The notes beneath the pieces are model-generated. The model did no database searches, had not been told where the DNA came from, and saw only the letters and a program-made list of their open reading frames with translations. Positions 15,001 to 27,605 of a DNA stretch of 64,000 bases are shown piece by piece; position 1 is the stretch's first letter, and each line of letters begins with the position of its first letter. The position numbers and the translations under genes are program-made. The stretch is from Arthonia radiata (taxonomy: Eukaryota > Ascomycota > Arthoniomycetes > Arthoniales > Arthoniaceae), in contig PSQN01000012.1 of assembly GCA_002989075.1 (NCBI GenBank), positions 1,810,480 to 1,874,479 of the forward strand. The letters run 5' to 3'.

Positions 15001-18000
15001 TCAATAATTTATCTATAAATTTAGCTGTATCGTAGTATTAATAAATATACTAATAAAAGACATTAAGTTTATTTAGAGTAAAGCTTAATAAAAAGCTTTT
15101 AAAGCGCTAAAATAAGCTTTTATAAATATACTAATGCTAATATACTTTAACTCGGTACTATCGATCGTTTTAATAACTAGCGTATTAGACTTTATAATAG
15201 TAGATATCTTACTTTAGCTAAGAAAAGATAGCTAATTACTATTACTATTAAATATTAACTTAAGCTTATTTACACTAAATATAGTAAATACTATTTAAAC
15301 TAGTATTAATAATAAGATAGATATATACTTATATTCAAAAGTATTCTTTTTAAAGAAATTTATAGACACTAAGTTAAGATATAATATCTATAATAAAGAG
15401 CTTATAGTAATATAGACTAGCTTTAAGTACTAATACTATTACCTTATTAATATACAGTACTTAGTAAAGGTCGTAATAGACTATAATAATCTATAATATT
15501 TTATAACAATAAAAGTATTGTTTTGCTAATAGACGCGCTAAGCAGAAAATTTATTAGTATTTAACTTTAAAATACTATACCGTACAAATAGTAAGAATCT
15601 AGTAGACGCGCTATTACGCTGTTTAAATTATAAGAATTTATATAGAGTAAAGAAAGATAACGCTAATAAGATATTACTAAGCCTATAGTAAAAGCTTAGA
15701 AGAGATGCTACTTTGCTTAGTACTAAGAAAAAGCTCTTTAACCTAAAAGAAGGTATAATTGCTACTTTAATTATATTACTTAAAAATTAGTTTAAATACT
15801 ATTAGCGGTTTAGCTACCGATTTAAAACTCTAAACGCAACTATAACTTAAATTAAAAATAAATTAGAGTTAAATACAGACTTTATATAGAACGTCTAGAA
15901 GCAAGAAACGCGTCCGTCTTTCTCTACTAATATAGAGCCTTTTTCGGTAGCTCTTATATTACGAGTTAAGGTAGTTATAACTACTACTCTTGAAACAGCT
16001 TATAATAATACTTCTCGGAGTCTTGCAACTCTAACCCTCGAAGCTCAGTAGAGAAACGCTTTTATAAAGTAGAAAGTATCGGAGTTAAAATTATTAGCTA
16101 AGACTAAAGATTAGTAGAGTAATAAAACGATAATAAATCGCTGTTAAGTTAATATAAGAAAGCGCCGTACAAGTTAAATTAACTTAAATACTCTAATAGA
16201 GTCTAACTTAAACTCTAAGTCTCTAAAGTACATAAAATAGTTAGTTAATATCTATAAATTATTGTACTAAAGTAGTAAAATTTAGATATTAGAATACTCT
16301 ATATTAAAGCTTAAAATTATAAGCAGAAATTATAATAATAAGCTTGCTGGCTACTTTAAGGTTAAAAAGATTCTTAAAGTTCTAAAACATAAATATACGT
16401 AGAAAAAGATAGTAACGTATATTAAAAACTTTATTACTAAATATAATATATACTAACAAACAGTTATAAAGAGATATAAGCTATATAGTAAAATAGCGGC
16501 AATATTAGTTCTAATTAGCCTCTCTAAGGACCTATTCTTAGACTTTATTGTTAAACTACCGATAGTTTTTTTAAAGAACAAAGATATTGTTAATTTAATT
16601 TTTATAGTTATAAACCGCTTCTTTAAGTTTATAATCTATATTTTAGTTAATAAAACTATAGATGCTATAAAGCTAATAGAAGTGCTTTATAAACACTAAG
16701 CAAAAACGTTAGGATTCCTAAAAAGTCTTTTGTTTAATAGAGAATCTATATTTACTAGCTTATATTAGAGCACCTTTTACTAGTATTTAGCTATAAAATG
16801 AAGGTTAAGTACAGCATTTTACCCTTAAACTAATAGCTAAACTAAGCGTTAGAACTAAAAGCTTAAAAACTATCTATATATTTATATCTCTTAAGATTAA
16901 GATAATTAATATAAGTATTTAAAAGAAGCTACTTTTGCGTACAATTTAAAAGTTTATTTATTAACAAAAATTTTGCCGATTAAATATACGTTTAATCGCG
17001 TTATAGATGTACTAAACGGCGTACCGCCGTTAAATTAGTACTATACTATAGTTAAGCTAAACAACCTTTTTATTGATAAGAACATCTTTTATTAAGAAGA
17101 ACGGTAGCTTAAGCTAGAACATTTTATAATAGTTAAGTATATAGAAGAACGCCTTCTCCGCTAATAAAAAATAAAGCAGCAGCTAGAGAAAGCTTAGCGT
17201 TTATAAATAGAATAGTATAATACTAAGTATATATTAAAATACTATATAGTAGGTAACTTAGTGCTGCTATCGTTAAAAAACCTTAAGATAAAGAGGCCAA
17301 TAAAGAAGCTTAATAATCGAAGCTTAGAATTATTTAGAATCCTTAGAAAAGTAGATAAATAAGCTTACTAGCTAGTATTACTAGACTCCTACCGCATCTA
17401 CTCTATCTTTTATGTATTCTTACTAGAGCTATATCGCCGTCGGCCCGATATAGAACCGTCTAATCTGGTTAAAGTCAATAGTAATAAAGAATAGCTTATT
17501 AAGACGATCCGCTTTAAGATTAAAAATAAAGGCTAGTATTAAACTAAGTAGTAAAGATAGTTAAAGGCAAATAATATAATAGAGCCGCGGGTATATCTTA
17601 AAGACTCTAACGCCCTTAAAAAATTTAAGAAGCGTAAAGACGCTGAGCCGAGAGACAAATATCTAAGATAAACTAAATAACATAAATGAAAAAGAGCTAC
17701 AAGCCTACGTAATTAGCCTATAATATAATACTAAAGAGAAGATAAATTACCTTAAGTATAGTTTAGAACATAGAATTAGTATAGTATTAAACTTTAAGAC
17801 TATTTATATATAATTATAAAGCTTAAGCTATAAGAAAGCTAAAATAAGACTTGTATAGAGAGAAAATATAGAATTATTCTAATAGGCTAAGAAAAACTAC
17901 TTATATAGACTAAAACTCTAGCTAAATAAAAGACAGAAAACTATAAGAAGACTACTTAAACTAGCATTAAAGTTAGTACGAATCGGCGGTATAATACTAC

Positions 18001-18079
18001 TTAATCTAGCCGCGACTACCGTCGATACGGTTTTAAATCTAATTAACTAGATTTACTATAGCTAGCTTATTTTAACGTA

Positions 18080-19926
18080 AAGTTAGACGAGATTGTCTAT
18101 ATCAAGCAACCAACTAGCCTATCTAACGGAACTAATAAAGTTTGTTGAATAAAGAAGGCCCTTTACGGGCTAAAACAGGCCGACCGACAGTAGAAAGCCT
18201 ATCTTCAAGAATTACTACGGGGAATAAGTTTTAAACCCCTAGTATTCGATTAGTCGGTTTATATTCGAAGAACCGGAAAGCAGGCAATTTTAATCGTCTA
18301 TATAAACGATATATTAGCTGTATCCAATTCTACCGAAACAATCTCTGAAATTTACTAGAAACTAAACAAGACTCTTACGATTAAGGACTTAGGAGACGTT
18401 AGTAAGTTCCTAGAAATTAAAATTACCCGAGATCGCCTAGCAAAAACGATTTGCCTAGACTAGCTGACTTATTTAGCTAAAATTTTAACTAAATACTCGA
18501 AGAAAAACGGCCGAATGCCCGGAAAAATACCGCAACCCGTCGGCTCAAAATTGACACCGAATCCTAACTAAGCTAGCAGTGCCAATATTTTTAATTATTA
18601 GCAACAAATTGGGTCGATTTTGTATCTAATAACAAAGATAAGACCCGATATTGCCTTTATAACTGGCCTACTAGCCTGGTATATATCGAATCCTAGTGAG
18701 GAGTACTAAAGAGTTTTAAGTAGCCTTTAGGCTTACTTAGATAAAACTTCTAACCTTGGCCTTTACTAAAAATCTCCCTTAATAGACGGTATAACTAGCT
18801 ATTGTAACGTAGATTGGGGGAGAGACCTTGGTACTAGGAGATCGACTACCGACTATATCTTTTTACTTAGAAACAGAGCCCTTAGCTAGAATTTGAAGCT
18901 ACAAAAAACGATCGCCTTAAGCTTTTATAAGGCCAAATATATAACCCTTAAAGAAGCTATAAAGGAACAGTTATTTATCCGATTAATTGCTACCAAACTA
19001 TCTGGAATTTTTAAAGGAAATTCGATTACTACCGTTTTAGCGGGTACTTTTAAAAAGTCTGCGGATAAAAAGACTTAGCGGGCTCTAACGTACTAGGCAA
19101 GTATATATTTATCTAGGCAAGCCGGTTAAATTAGACCGGAAACCCTAGTTTTGCCGGTAAAACTGTTACTTACCGACAGCAATTCGGTAAAAGAACTTAC
19201 AAAAAACCCTACCTTCTAAGCTAAATCTAGGTATATTAATATACAGTATCACTATATTAGAGAAAACGTTTAGGCAGGTCAAACAGAGCTTAAATACGTT
19301 TCTACAAAGGAACAATTAGCAGACGGTTTAACAAAACCAATCGACTTAGCTAAAATACTAACGTTTAGAACTTAAATTAGCTTACAATCCGGCTAAAACA
19401 ACTAGTCGATTAAGAAGATATGTTAGAAATTAACTAACTAGCTGGTTAGCTGGAACCCTCAGGGGTCTAGAGTATCGGACAAGTCCTATTAGCTGTCTTA
19501 GTCTAGAATAGAACAAGCCTTTTATCTAAAGGGTCGGGCCTAGTAGCCCGAATTTAGAACAAAAAGGAGCATTATACGATCTGTTCTAAACAGCTGGCTT
19601 ATAGTCTAAGACAACACAGAATAAATTTAAAGACTAATAATTTTAGATAAACAGAATTACTGTCTTATACGGTAAGTTATAGATTATCTAGCTTCTATCA
19701 AAAGAACAGATATCTAGTAAGTCCTATACAGACTACTAGACTTAAATATATAAGCTAGAATCTCTCTAGAGAATTTTAGCTAATAAGACAGACAATATAA
19801 CAATAGCTTCTCCTTGCTACTAAGTATTGTACCTGTACTAAGCCTAAGTATTGTATTAGTCTTAAGCTGGTCTCGTCTTTCTACTCTTTATAGTAGTATT
19901 CTTCTTCTTTTCTGTATCTTTTTTAT
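18080..19926 (+). mobile_element. Ty1/Copia fragment, 5'-truncated (fossil)
   Basis: The segment shows recognisable Copia reverse-transcriptase and RNase H sequence (about 18,080-19,350), then a TG-starting 3' LTR from 19,421 to the junction near 19,926. The 5' LTR, gag, integrase and start of RT are absent. It interrupts the inner Gypsy element, which also lacks about 550 bp at this spot. One deletion after insertion would explain both losses. It is less AT-skewed than the surrounding Gypsy DNA and keeps more CA dinucleotides, so it is probably younger or less exposed to RIP. It is broken, with several breaks plus the truncation. Confidence 0.8.
19421..19926 (+). repeat. 3' LTR of the Copia fragment (approximate end)
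   Basis: It begins TGTTAGAAATTAAC just downstream of the Copia RNase H region. The right end is set only by where Gypsy sequence resumes (about 19,927), so it is accurate to about 10 bp. No second copy is present in the window for comparison. Confidence 0.55.
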
Positions 19927-20953
19927 AAAGGTAGACCGACAAGACTTTACAGACGACTTAGGCTTATAAGCAGTACCGCAGTAATAAGGAGAATAAATAA
20001 TTTTATTATCGTTAGAGTTATCTTTATAGACGTAACGCTTTTAACGAGCTAAAATGCTAATAGTTAGACTAAAATAAAGCAATAAAAGATAGTAAACTTA
20101 CAAAAAGTTATAAAAGTTAGAGATACGCTATCTAGTTTAGAAGAGCGTAGACTAAGAAAAGCTGTAGATAATTTAAAAATTAGTAAAGCAACCTTAGAAG
20201 CTTTTTTTTTACGGACGTTATAAAGAAGAGCTTTAAATTAACAGTAGCTTTAGAGTCTTTAATACTGCAAGTTAAGCGGCGAGTTAACGCTTTAGAAGAG
20301 CTCGCTCTAATAGCGAGTTTGTTAATAGAGTTAAAACCCGATATTGTAAAGATTATAAAGGCGAATTAAAGGCAATTTAACACTAAATTAGCTACAAACT
20401 TATTATCTAAGAAGAGAAGTAAAGGTCTACTAAAGAAGAGAAGCTTATAGGCTAAGTAGAAGAGTATAATAATATTAAAGAAAGAAAGAGAAAGTTTAAA
20501 AGAGCAAGAGCCTTATTTTATGTCTATTGTTAGATACCAATAACAAAGCTTCTGCTTACAGGTACTAATATAAAAGTAAAGAAGCCTATTTACGTAGATT
20601 ACTACTACTTATAGAGGCAATTAATTGGTAAAAGTATATATAAAAGTATATAAAACGACGTAAAATTAGGTAAAAATAATATATAACCTTACTACCGAGC
20701 TTATAACTTAGGCTCGGAAGCTTTAAATTAAAAGTAAAGCTTAGCACTATAACTTAGTACTGCAGAAAACTAGCACTAAACGACGCGTAAGATAACAGTA
20801 AGCAATATTACTCTTTTTCTGACTAAACGTAAATATAAGCTAGCAGGTTTTTAATAAGGTTATTGCTCTATGTAAGACAATAAATAAAAGGTACGATAGA
20901 GATAGTAGATTGCATCCAAATCGAGGGCGATCCTCCTTAAGGAAAAAGGTAGT

Positions 20954-21149
20954 TATAATGTATAAACGTTTCGATAGCGAATTAGAACGGAATGTTGTCT
21001 ATTTAGAAAGGCTACGATCCTAGGAGGATATCTTTTCTCTAGTAAACGTATTTCTTTCTAGTCTCCTTAATAATTAGCTTAAACACTAGTAGAACCTATT
21101 TAGACCCTTTGTGCTATCTAACTGCTCTCTGTCCTATATCTAGATTATA
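20954..21149 (+). repeat. 3' LTR of inner Gypsy element
   Basis: This 196-bp copy is preceded by a purine-rich stretch (AAGGAAAAAGG, about 20,939-20,949) that suits a polypurine tract. It is followed by target duplication TAAGT. Confidence 0.85.
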
Positions 21150-22035
21150 TAAGTCAACAATATATTTTATTATCTATCCTTTAAAGTACGCTTATATGTA
21201 AAGCAACGTCTTCTCTTTATTCTCTTTAGCGTAAGTTTGCTATCTATTTACTAAGTTTCTAGGGAATCTCTAAACATACTAAATAATAATATAAACGTTG
21301 TTAAAGTTTAATACGTTAGCTATTTAAAATCTTTTCTTAATAGTTTAAGTCTATTAAGTGTTTATAGAGCTTATAGCTCTTTTAAGCTTAAGCGCCTCTT
21401 TTTTAAGAAGCTCGTTAATTTAGCTTTAAAGGCTTAAATTGCTTTGTAGTTGCTTGCTACTAGTTCTTAAATTATAAATAAACTAAAGCTTAACCTTAAG
21501 TATTCGCTTTTTAAGTTTAAGCTTCTTAATAGTATACTACTACTACTATACTAGTAGTTCTCATCTCAGCTTTTGTACCTTAACGCTTAAAAAAGCGCTA
21601 AAGAGAGATTCTTTATAGTTAAAGCCTTAATAAGCCCCTTTATCGTTATTATTGTTTTAGTTTAGACTATTGTTCTTCTTAGTTTACAATCTACTCGGCG
21701 TCTATTTACCAGCTTATAAGCTCTCTTACTTATTATCGTTACTAAATCTTATATAAGAGTTCTAGTCTTCTTCGACGTTAGCTATATTTTACTACGCTCT
21801 ATATTCTATTTATACGGCGAATATAAAGCGACTATCGTCGTATATTTAGTTCCTTACTTATTCTCTTTAAACACAGTACTTACTAGCACCGGCCATCAAT
21901 TAATTTTAATATTATTTATTTTAACATATATATAGAGTCTCGACTATACTTAATTATACTAAGTTAATCTTTAAGCAACGTTAATAAGGTATCTAACTGC
22001 CAGCCGCCCTCCTTATAGGTTTAGAATAATTAAAA

Positions 22036-22231
22036 TGTAATCTGAGTATAGGGCAGAAAGCAGTTAGATAGCAAAAAGAGTCTAAATAGGCCCTACTAGT
22101 ATTTAAGCTAATTATTAAGGAGACTAGAAAGGAATACGTTTACTAGAGAGAAGATATTCTCCTAGAATTGCAGCCTTCCTAAATAGACAACATTCCGTTT
22201 CAATTCGCTATCGAGACGTTTATGCATTACA
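22036..22231 (-). repeat. 5' LTR of outer Gypsy element
   Basis: This is a 196-bp copy with TGTAATCT and CATTACA ends, followed by the ACTAT duplication at 22,232. It is the less mutated of the outer pair. Confidence 0.85.
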
Positions 22232-22236
22232 ACTAT

Positions 22237-24478
22237 ATAGGATAGCAGGTTAAGATATATAGTTACGGTAGTATACGTTATAAAGGCTACGTTATTTAGA
22301 CTACTAATTCTAAATTAGTAAGCGGCGTAGTATAAGGAGAACAGCCTTACACTATTTAAAGCTAGCAATAGCCGGCTAAGGCTATAGAGCGTATTGCTTG
22401 AGTACTATACTAATTGTAGCGCTCGTATAATTTAAGTGTATAATTACTTAGACGCCTAGTAAGCGTAACTTATAGTACTAATTTAAGAGGTAGAATTATT
22501 AATAAAATAGAGAAAAAATTTTAATAATATATAATATATAAGGGTATACGCTTATAAATAGTACGTCTAGCAGTCTATTATTAGATATTTAAGCTAGAAG
22601 TAGAATAGAAACTAGCTACTATTTGTACCATTGTATAGCGGATAATAGATTTCTTATTAGCGCTACGCTTATACGGGTACAAGAAGATAAGTAAAAAGAA
22701 ATCTGTAGTTTAATAGCCTAGCTATATAGGCTTAATAGTTATAGAGCTAATATTGTATTAGCATTAAGTTAGCTCGTAGAGTCAGTGTAGGCAATAAAGG
22801 GCCAATAGTAGATAAAAAGGATATAGCTCTATATAAATATAGACGTATTAAGCGAAAGTAAGGAAGAAAGATAGTATAGAGAGTAGTAAGTTTTTATATA
22901 TATTAAGAACGTATAGGCTATATCTATAGGGCCGTTGCAAACTAGACAGCGAATCCAATTAGCCTACCAAGAGAGTAGCTTCCTATTGCAGGCAATCTAG
23001 TATATAGATTACTTAGTATTATTAAGAGTAAAAGCTACTATTTTTTTTAAAATACCTTAAAAATTAATGTTATTTTATTATAATAGTTAATATTATTATA
23101 AATATTTATAATTAATATTTTTATAATTTAAATACAATATTTTTTAATTTTAATTATATTAAAATATACTTTTTTTAATAAGAAGTTTATTTTAATAAAA
23201 TACTTTTTAAATACTTTTACTTATAAACTTACTATTATTAAAAAGTATATAATCTTTAATTTTAATAAATATTATTTTAAATTATAATTTAATAAAGCTA
23301 ATAATTATATATTATAATAGTAATCTATAATAGTTAAAATATAATAAATAAATTATTATATACTAAAAAGAAAAGAGCTTAGCTTTTTTTTTACTTTACT
23401 TTTATTTTAACTCTAAAATATCTATACTTTATAAAATTATTAAAATAGTATATTTTAAATAAGATTTACTATTATAAATATAATTATTATAATTAGTATT
23501 CATATATTAAGAGTAAAAATATTATTTTATTATATATATAATAAGCTTATATTACTTATTTTTTACTTTACTTTTTTTACTATTTTACTCTTTATCTACT
23601 TTTTTAATAAATAGTGATATTTTAATATTTTTATTACTATCTTTAGCTAAGAGTAGTAAATAAAGTATTTAATTAAAAGTAGAGGGTATTCTATTTCTAC
23701 TATCTAGCTCTTACTCTTTATTCTAACTCTACCTTATCTTTTTATATAACCTATACTTTTATATAACTATAAGCTAATACTAGTATTACTATTAAAGATA
23801 ACTATAGATAAAAATAAGTATACTAAGAATATATAGCTCTATAATAATATTTAGATATTAAACTACTAAAATAGTAGATATAATACTAATTCTAATTTAG
23901 CTAAATAAACTTTTAATATACTTACTATTTTAGCTATATCTACTAAGTATAAATATTTCTTTTTTTTCTATAAATTAATAATTATATATTACTATATATA
24001 TCTAAGTATAAAGCTTATAAAGGCTATAGAGTATCTATAGTATTAGTAGTATATAAAGATAGTAACTATCTTTAATAAAGAGAAGAATTTAAAAGATATT
24101 AATAAAAAGCTATACTATAAAAGAAGACTAATACTAAAAATAAGAAGATATAGAGCGCTATATAGAATATAGCTATTAACATAGAGAATAGTAATAGTAA
24201 CGGTATAGAAGAGAAGATAGATAGGAAGGGTAATAATAACAACTATAGACTTAGTCTATAGTAATAATAAGATTATCTATAGTAGTAAATTATATAAGGT
24301 TAATAGTACTAGAGACAGCTTATTTATAAGCTAAGTATATAAAAGACTCTAAGTTACCTTATGTTTGTATTTAGCTAACTTAAACAAGCTTTAGAGTATA
24401 GATACCTAGAAGAATAGACGTTGTTTAACCCTACCAACTATCTTACTACCCTTAGTACCCTTATATAGTCAGTACTTA
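22237..24478. repeat. Unassigned AT-rich sequence right of the Gypsy nest
   Basis: 22,237-23,030 is old repeat-like DNA with moderate GC. 23,040-24,000 is extremely AT-rich and low in complexity, with almost no G or C runs. 24,000-24,478 is again TA-rich. I see no coding region, RNA gene or recognisable transposon motif. Confidence 0.6.
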
Positions 24479-24500
24479 CCGTAGTTACCGGTAACTACGG
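24479..24500. repeat. 22-bp perfect palindrome at the AT/GC boundary
   Basis: CCGTAGTTACC is followed immediately by its reverse complement GGTAACTACGG, with no spacer. It lies within about 30 bp of the switch from AT-rich to normal composition. It could be the worn end of an element, a recombination footprint or chance. No second copy was found in the window. Confidence 0.7.
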
Positions 24501-25019
24501 CGAAATTTGGTGGTAGGTATGGTAAGAGGCAAAAATCCGTGGTTACCGGACCATCCCCGACACTGCCAGCCATCAACAATCTTATACGTAGCAGACCGCA
24601 TGATGTACGTCTTCATACTTGCACAAGGCGAGACTGCTTATTTCCTGCCAGCACGAAAACACCCGGCTAGGCACGGTCAGCTTGGATACGGCCGGATATG
24701 GTGAGGCTCATGCTATACAGCACGTTGACGCATGTATCCGACTTTCGGTCCGCTGTGTGCCTTTAGGCGGCAGTCACTGGAGAAGTAAACAAAGACAAGA
24801 ATGCCTCCAGTCCACCGATGATGCCGATACTTAGTTACTGGTGTGCTTATAAAGCGCCATGATTTCCCAGCGTTACCTTTCTCAATCTGCAACATTCAGT
24901 CGACCTCTTTGGGAAAGTCATTCTAGCCGCGACATATAACTAGCAAGTTCGTTCCGACCAAACAGCCTATCGAGCCTGAGCCTTCTCATCAAGCTCCTCA
25001 ATACTACTGCGCATCCATA

Positions 25020-25425
25020 ATGAGCGCCCACATCACAGACGCCTCCACATTGGACGACACGAAGAAAAAAAATCCTCAATCAACTCCTCAACACCCACTC
25101 CGATCTCGAACCCTGGTGGAAGGTAACGTGCGACAGGGGAAAGGCGTACCAAGACGTGGTCAAACATCAAAAGGGTAAAACCCAAACAAACGAAGGATGG
25201 GAAGAATGTGTAACGGCTAGCGACAAAGTATACGTGGCTTCGAAGGATTTTATGAAAGCAACGCTCGATCACCATCCGGATCTTTCCAAGGAGCAGCTGC
25301 TGCTAGTGTGCGGTGACACAATGTCTTGGGTTGAGAGGAGATTTGCAGCTTATGAGGACTACCTTGATCACTTGGCGAGGACGACGAAACCTGTGGGGCC
25401 GGTTGCTTCAAAACAACGCAGGTGA
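25020..25425 (+). pseudogene. Small charged-protein gene with frameshift at an A8 run
   Basis: An ATG at 25,020 follows a TATAAA box at 24,848-24,853 (172 bp upstream), the layout of the other small genes here. The frame opens as MSAHITDASTLDDTKKK, and the reading then shifts by one base at a run of eight A (25,065-25,072). The other frame continues smoothly to a stop at 25,423-25,425 (for example WEECVTASDKVYVASKDFM and MSWVERRFAAYEDYLDHLA). With seven A the whole would read as one protein of about 134 residues. I see no intron that would fix it. Either the gene is recently broken or the homopolymer is miscounted. The product is hydrophilic and probably helical, with no signal peptide and no family I recognise. 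Confidence 0.55.
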
Positions 25426-26247
25426 GGTGGTGCTACAAAGAGGAAATTGTTTGGACTGGGTCCTCGCAAGTGAGAGAATCATGTCAAATGGAAGGTTGTG
25501 GGGACGAAGGGCGGAGAGGATTGCTTTTGTTTGTGCAGGCGCAAGGGTGTGAGGCGGATCTGGTAATTCATGTTAGACACCTTGATCATCGATTGTACCT
25601 CTTGAGTGATAATGAAGCCTGTTCGAGTCTTTACACTTGATTCTTTGGTCTTTGAGGAATGGCGAGGTAGGACCTACTTGCGGTCACTGAGATCCGTGTT
25701 GTGCTCTAATGACTTCGGAACTCTCCAATGTTGCCTTTGCTTTCTTCATAAGTGGAAGTAAACAGCATCTTTGTCTGCACCGGTTGCTGATGGCTTGAGA
25801 CGTGATGGGGAGCAACAGTCGGCTTTAGATGGTTAGCTTGAGCGCGACTATGCGCTCCGAGAATGAGACGTGTCCTACAGCTGCTATGACCGGCACAGCC
25901 TCGTCTCTAAGATGCGGTTGGCGATGGGGTACTATCATCTCAGCAGCGTGTCTGACCGACTGTCCTTTGTTAAGTGTGGTATCGAGCGGCTCGGATGGCA
26001 ACGCGACTGTAGTCCGCCTGCTGCCAGTACACTGAGCATGCCGATGCACGTTCACAGGTTCGAGTATATAAAGCCGCTCCACGTCTGTGATATGCTCTGC
26101 AGACCAACATATCTTACTCATACCTCTATTACTGCTTACCTAGACTCAGCCACAGTGCTTCATACACGGCGATCCAAACTTTTAGCACAGAACTGACCAA
26201 ACGTCTACACCATACTTCGCCTTCAAAACGAGCCCAGCATTCTCAAC
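25426..26247. other. Intergenic, holding the promoter of the 26,248 gene
   Basis: No convincing coding frame is seen; the short frames overlap each other on both strands. Near the right end are CGATGCACGTTCA (26,042-26,054) and TATATAAAG (26,065-26,073). Both have counterparts in front of the paralogue at 32,467. Confidence 0.6.
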
Positions 26248-26628
26248 ATGGCCACATTGGAAAAGCTAGAGGAAGAGCTACGACAGCTCGACAAGGAGGG
26301 CAAAGCTATGGAGGACAAGCTCAAGTATGAGAGCAAAGAAGTCAAGACTAAAGGAGTAACGGAGCGATGGTCGAAGGAGCGACTCGTACAGGTTTTTGAG
26401 GATTTGGCAAAGCAGAGCGAAGCTTATTTGAAGATGTTGGACACGCGCAAGGCTAAGGCTGCAGAGATCGATGATGAGCGTGAGAGACGCTGGCGGGAGA
26501 TGGATCGAGCGTCCGAGAGACGATGGCAGGAGATGGATCGAGCGTCCGAGCGACGCCTTGAGGAACTCAATCGAGGGCTGGAGAGCCTGTATCAGGAGTT
26601 GAGATGGACTCAACGCAGCTCCAGTTGA
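26248..26628 (+). CDS. Small coiled-coil protein with 11-residue repeats
   Basis: The 126-residue product is almost wholly charged and helical. It starts MATLEKLEEELRQLDKEGKA and shows heptad-like spacing of leucines. Residues 79-111 are three tandem 11-residue units (ERRWREMDRAS, ERRWQEMDRAS, then the diverged ERRLEELNRGL), visible in the DNA as 33-bp repeats from 26,482 to 26,580. An 11-residue period suits a right-handed (hendecad) coiled coil. No signal peptide, membrane segment or cysteine is present. It is a clear paralogue of the 32,467 gene at the N-terminus (MATLEKLEEEL against MARLERLKDEL) and in the promoter. The ATG is the first in frame, 175 bp after the TATA box. Function is unknown. 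Confidence 0.75.
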   Translation: MATLEKLEEELRQLDKEGKAMEDKLKYESKEVKTKGVTERWSKERLVQVFEDLAKQSEAYLKMLDTRKAKAAEIDDERERRWREMDRASERRWQEMDRASERRLEELNRGLESLYQELRWTQRSSS

Positions 26629-27605
26629 GCAGAAACTGGCCAGAAGGGCTGCAAGGCAAGAAGGAATGGGGCAGACACTTAATGTTGTGCTTGAGTACGC
26701 AATCCTCCGGGATATGGTTGAGAGAAAAGTGAGCTTTGATGAGCCGCTTCAACTTCTCTTTGAAAGAAAACCAGATTGTTCGAGGGTATGCCGTAGCTAT
26801 CAAGCAGTGACAGTCTTGAGATTTGGCCTTTGAGGCGAAGTGTTCACCCTTTGATGGAGCAATCGTCCCAGTCTGAGTCTTGAAATTGCTTACGCTTCTC
26901 TATCTGCCTTTGCTCGTGTCCGCAGATGATAGCGATACTTTGCACCGATCGCTGATCGCTCTGTTCTTGTGCATTGGAACTCAGTCGGCTATGAAAGCAC
27001 AGCTTAAACTCGTTTGATGATAGCTGCCGCATGGTGCGCCATGAAAAGAGGTCTGACCGAATCACAAAGTTCATTTTGGCCTGGTTTCTGAGGCAAGACT
27101 TGGCACTCAAATGAAACCCCCTCCCCTTACCAGGCTGAACTCAGCGCAAACTGACCTTTTGACGAGTATAAATGGCGGATGACTCCAAACCATTTGTTGA
27201 TCAATGCCTTAAAGCCACGACAAGTGCCCCACAGGCGGATGCTTGCTTAGCATTCTACGGGGACTCGTGATCGCTTCCGACAATAGAAGCTCGACATCGC
27301 GGACATGTTGATGAATACATGGAATGATTGTGCAGCGCTCTACCTCGAGTGAATGTAAGTCGGTCAAAAAGGCCAACTTTCGTACGATAGTAAAGCGGAA
27401 AAAGCGGGCGGGATCTACTCGGCAATCGCTAATAATAGCGTGAGCTGATTTCAATGAGCGCGCGCATAGAGGTGAGGGTACGCGCAACGACGCGATTCTT
27501 CGCGTTCCGGCCTGTGCACAACGCCATCAAGTGATGAAATCGTATAGCGCAAGATGTATCTCGGAGTTGTTTATGACTACTGCAAGATGTCCAGCAGGAG
27601 AATAA
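26629..27605. other. Intergenic, nothing firm
   Basis: No gene is supported. A TATAAA-like word overlaps an ATG at 27,172 that opens only a 32-codon frame, which I do not call. The right end is the 3' side of the ferric-reductase gene. Confidence 0.5.

Larger units (their letters stand above)
11860..21149 (+). mobile_element. Ty3/Gypsy LTR retrotransposon, inner element (fossil)
   Basis: This is a second copy of the same family, inserted in opposite orientation into the outer element. It has 196-bp direct LTRs (11,860-12,055 and 20,954-21,149) and target duplications TAAGC (11,855-11,859) and TAAGT (21,150-21,154), one transition apart. Outside these, the outer element reads continuously from 11,859 to 21,155. 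Parts in order are a gag-side region (about 12,100-13,600), protease/RT (about 13,900-14,900), RNase H (about 15,000-15,550), integrase (about 16,300-17,100), a chromodomain-like stretch (about 17,400-17,660), then about 1.4 kb of unassigned 3' sequence. It contains a Copia piece and lacks about 550 bp next to it relative to the outer element. It is heavily broken, with dozens of breaks. Confidence 0.85.
4949..22231 (-). mobile_element. Ty3/Gypsy LTR retrotransposon, outer element (fossil)
   Basis: The outer element of the nest is bounded by 196-bp direct LTRs (4,949-5,144 and 22,036-22,231) and by identical 5-bp target duplications ACTAT at 4,944-4,948 and 22,232-22,236. Its coding sense is the minus strand. 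It is split into 5,145-11,859 and 21,150-22,035 by the inner element, so without the insertion it is about 8.0 kb. Reverse-transcriptase sequence is recognisable around 9,900-10,600 and integrase around 7,900-8,750, by alignment to the inverted inner copy. It is thoroughly broken, with dozens of breaks. It is older than the inner element, because it was its target and its LTRs have diverged more. Confidence 0.85.
1..24478. other. AT-rich, RIP-like repeat block
   Basis: The first 24.5 kb is strikingly AT-rich and full of TA and TAG/CTA words, with no long open frame on either strand. Composition changes abruptly to normal at about 24,480-24,530. Where two copies of one sequence can be compared (the LTR pairs below), nearly all differences are C/T or G/A transitions. 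That is the known mark of RIP in filamentous ascomycetes. The block is best read as a heterochromatic transposon island. The short open frames at 1,337, 5,793 and 18,893 lie inside repeats and are not proposed as genes. Confidence 0.9.
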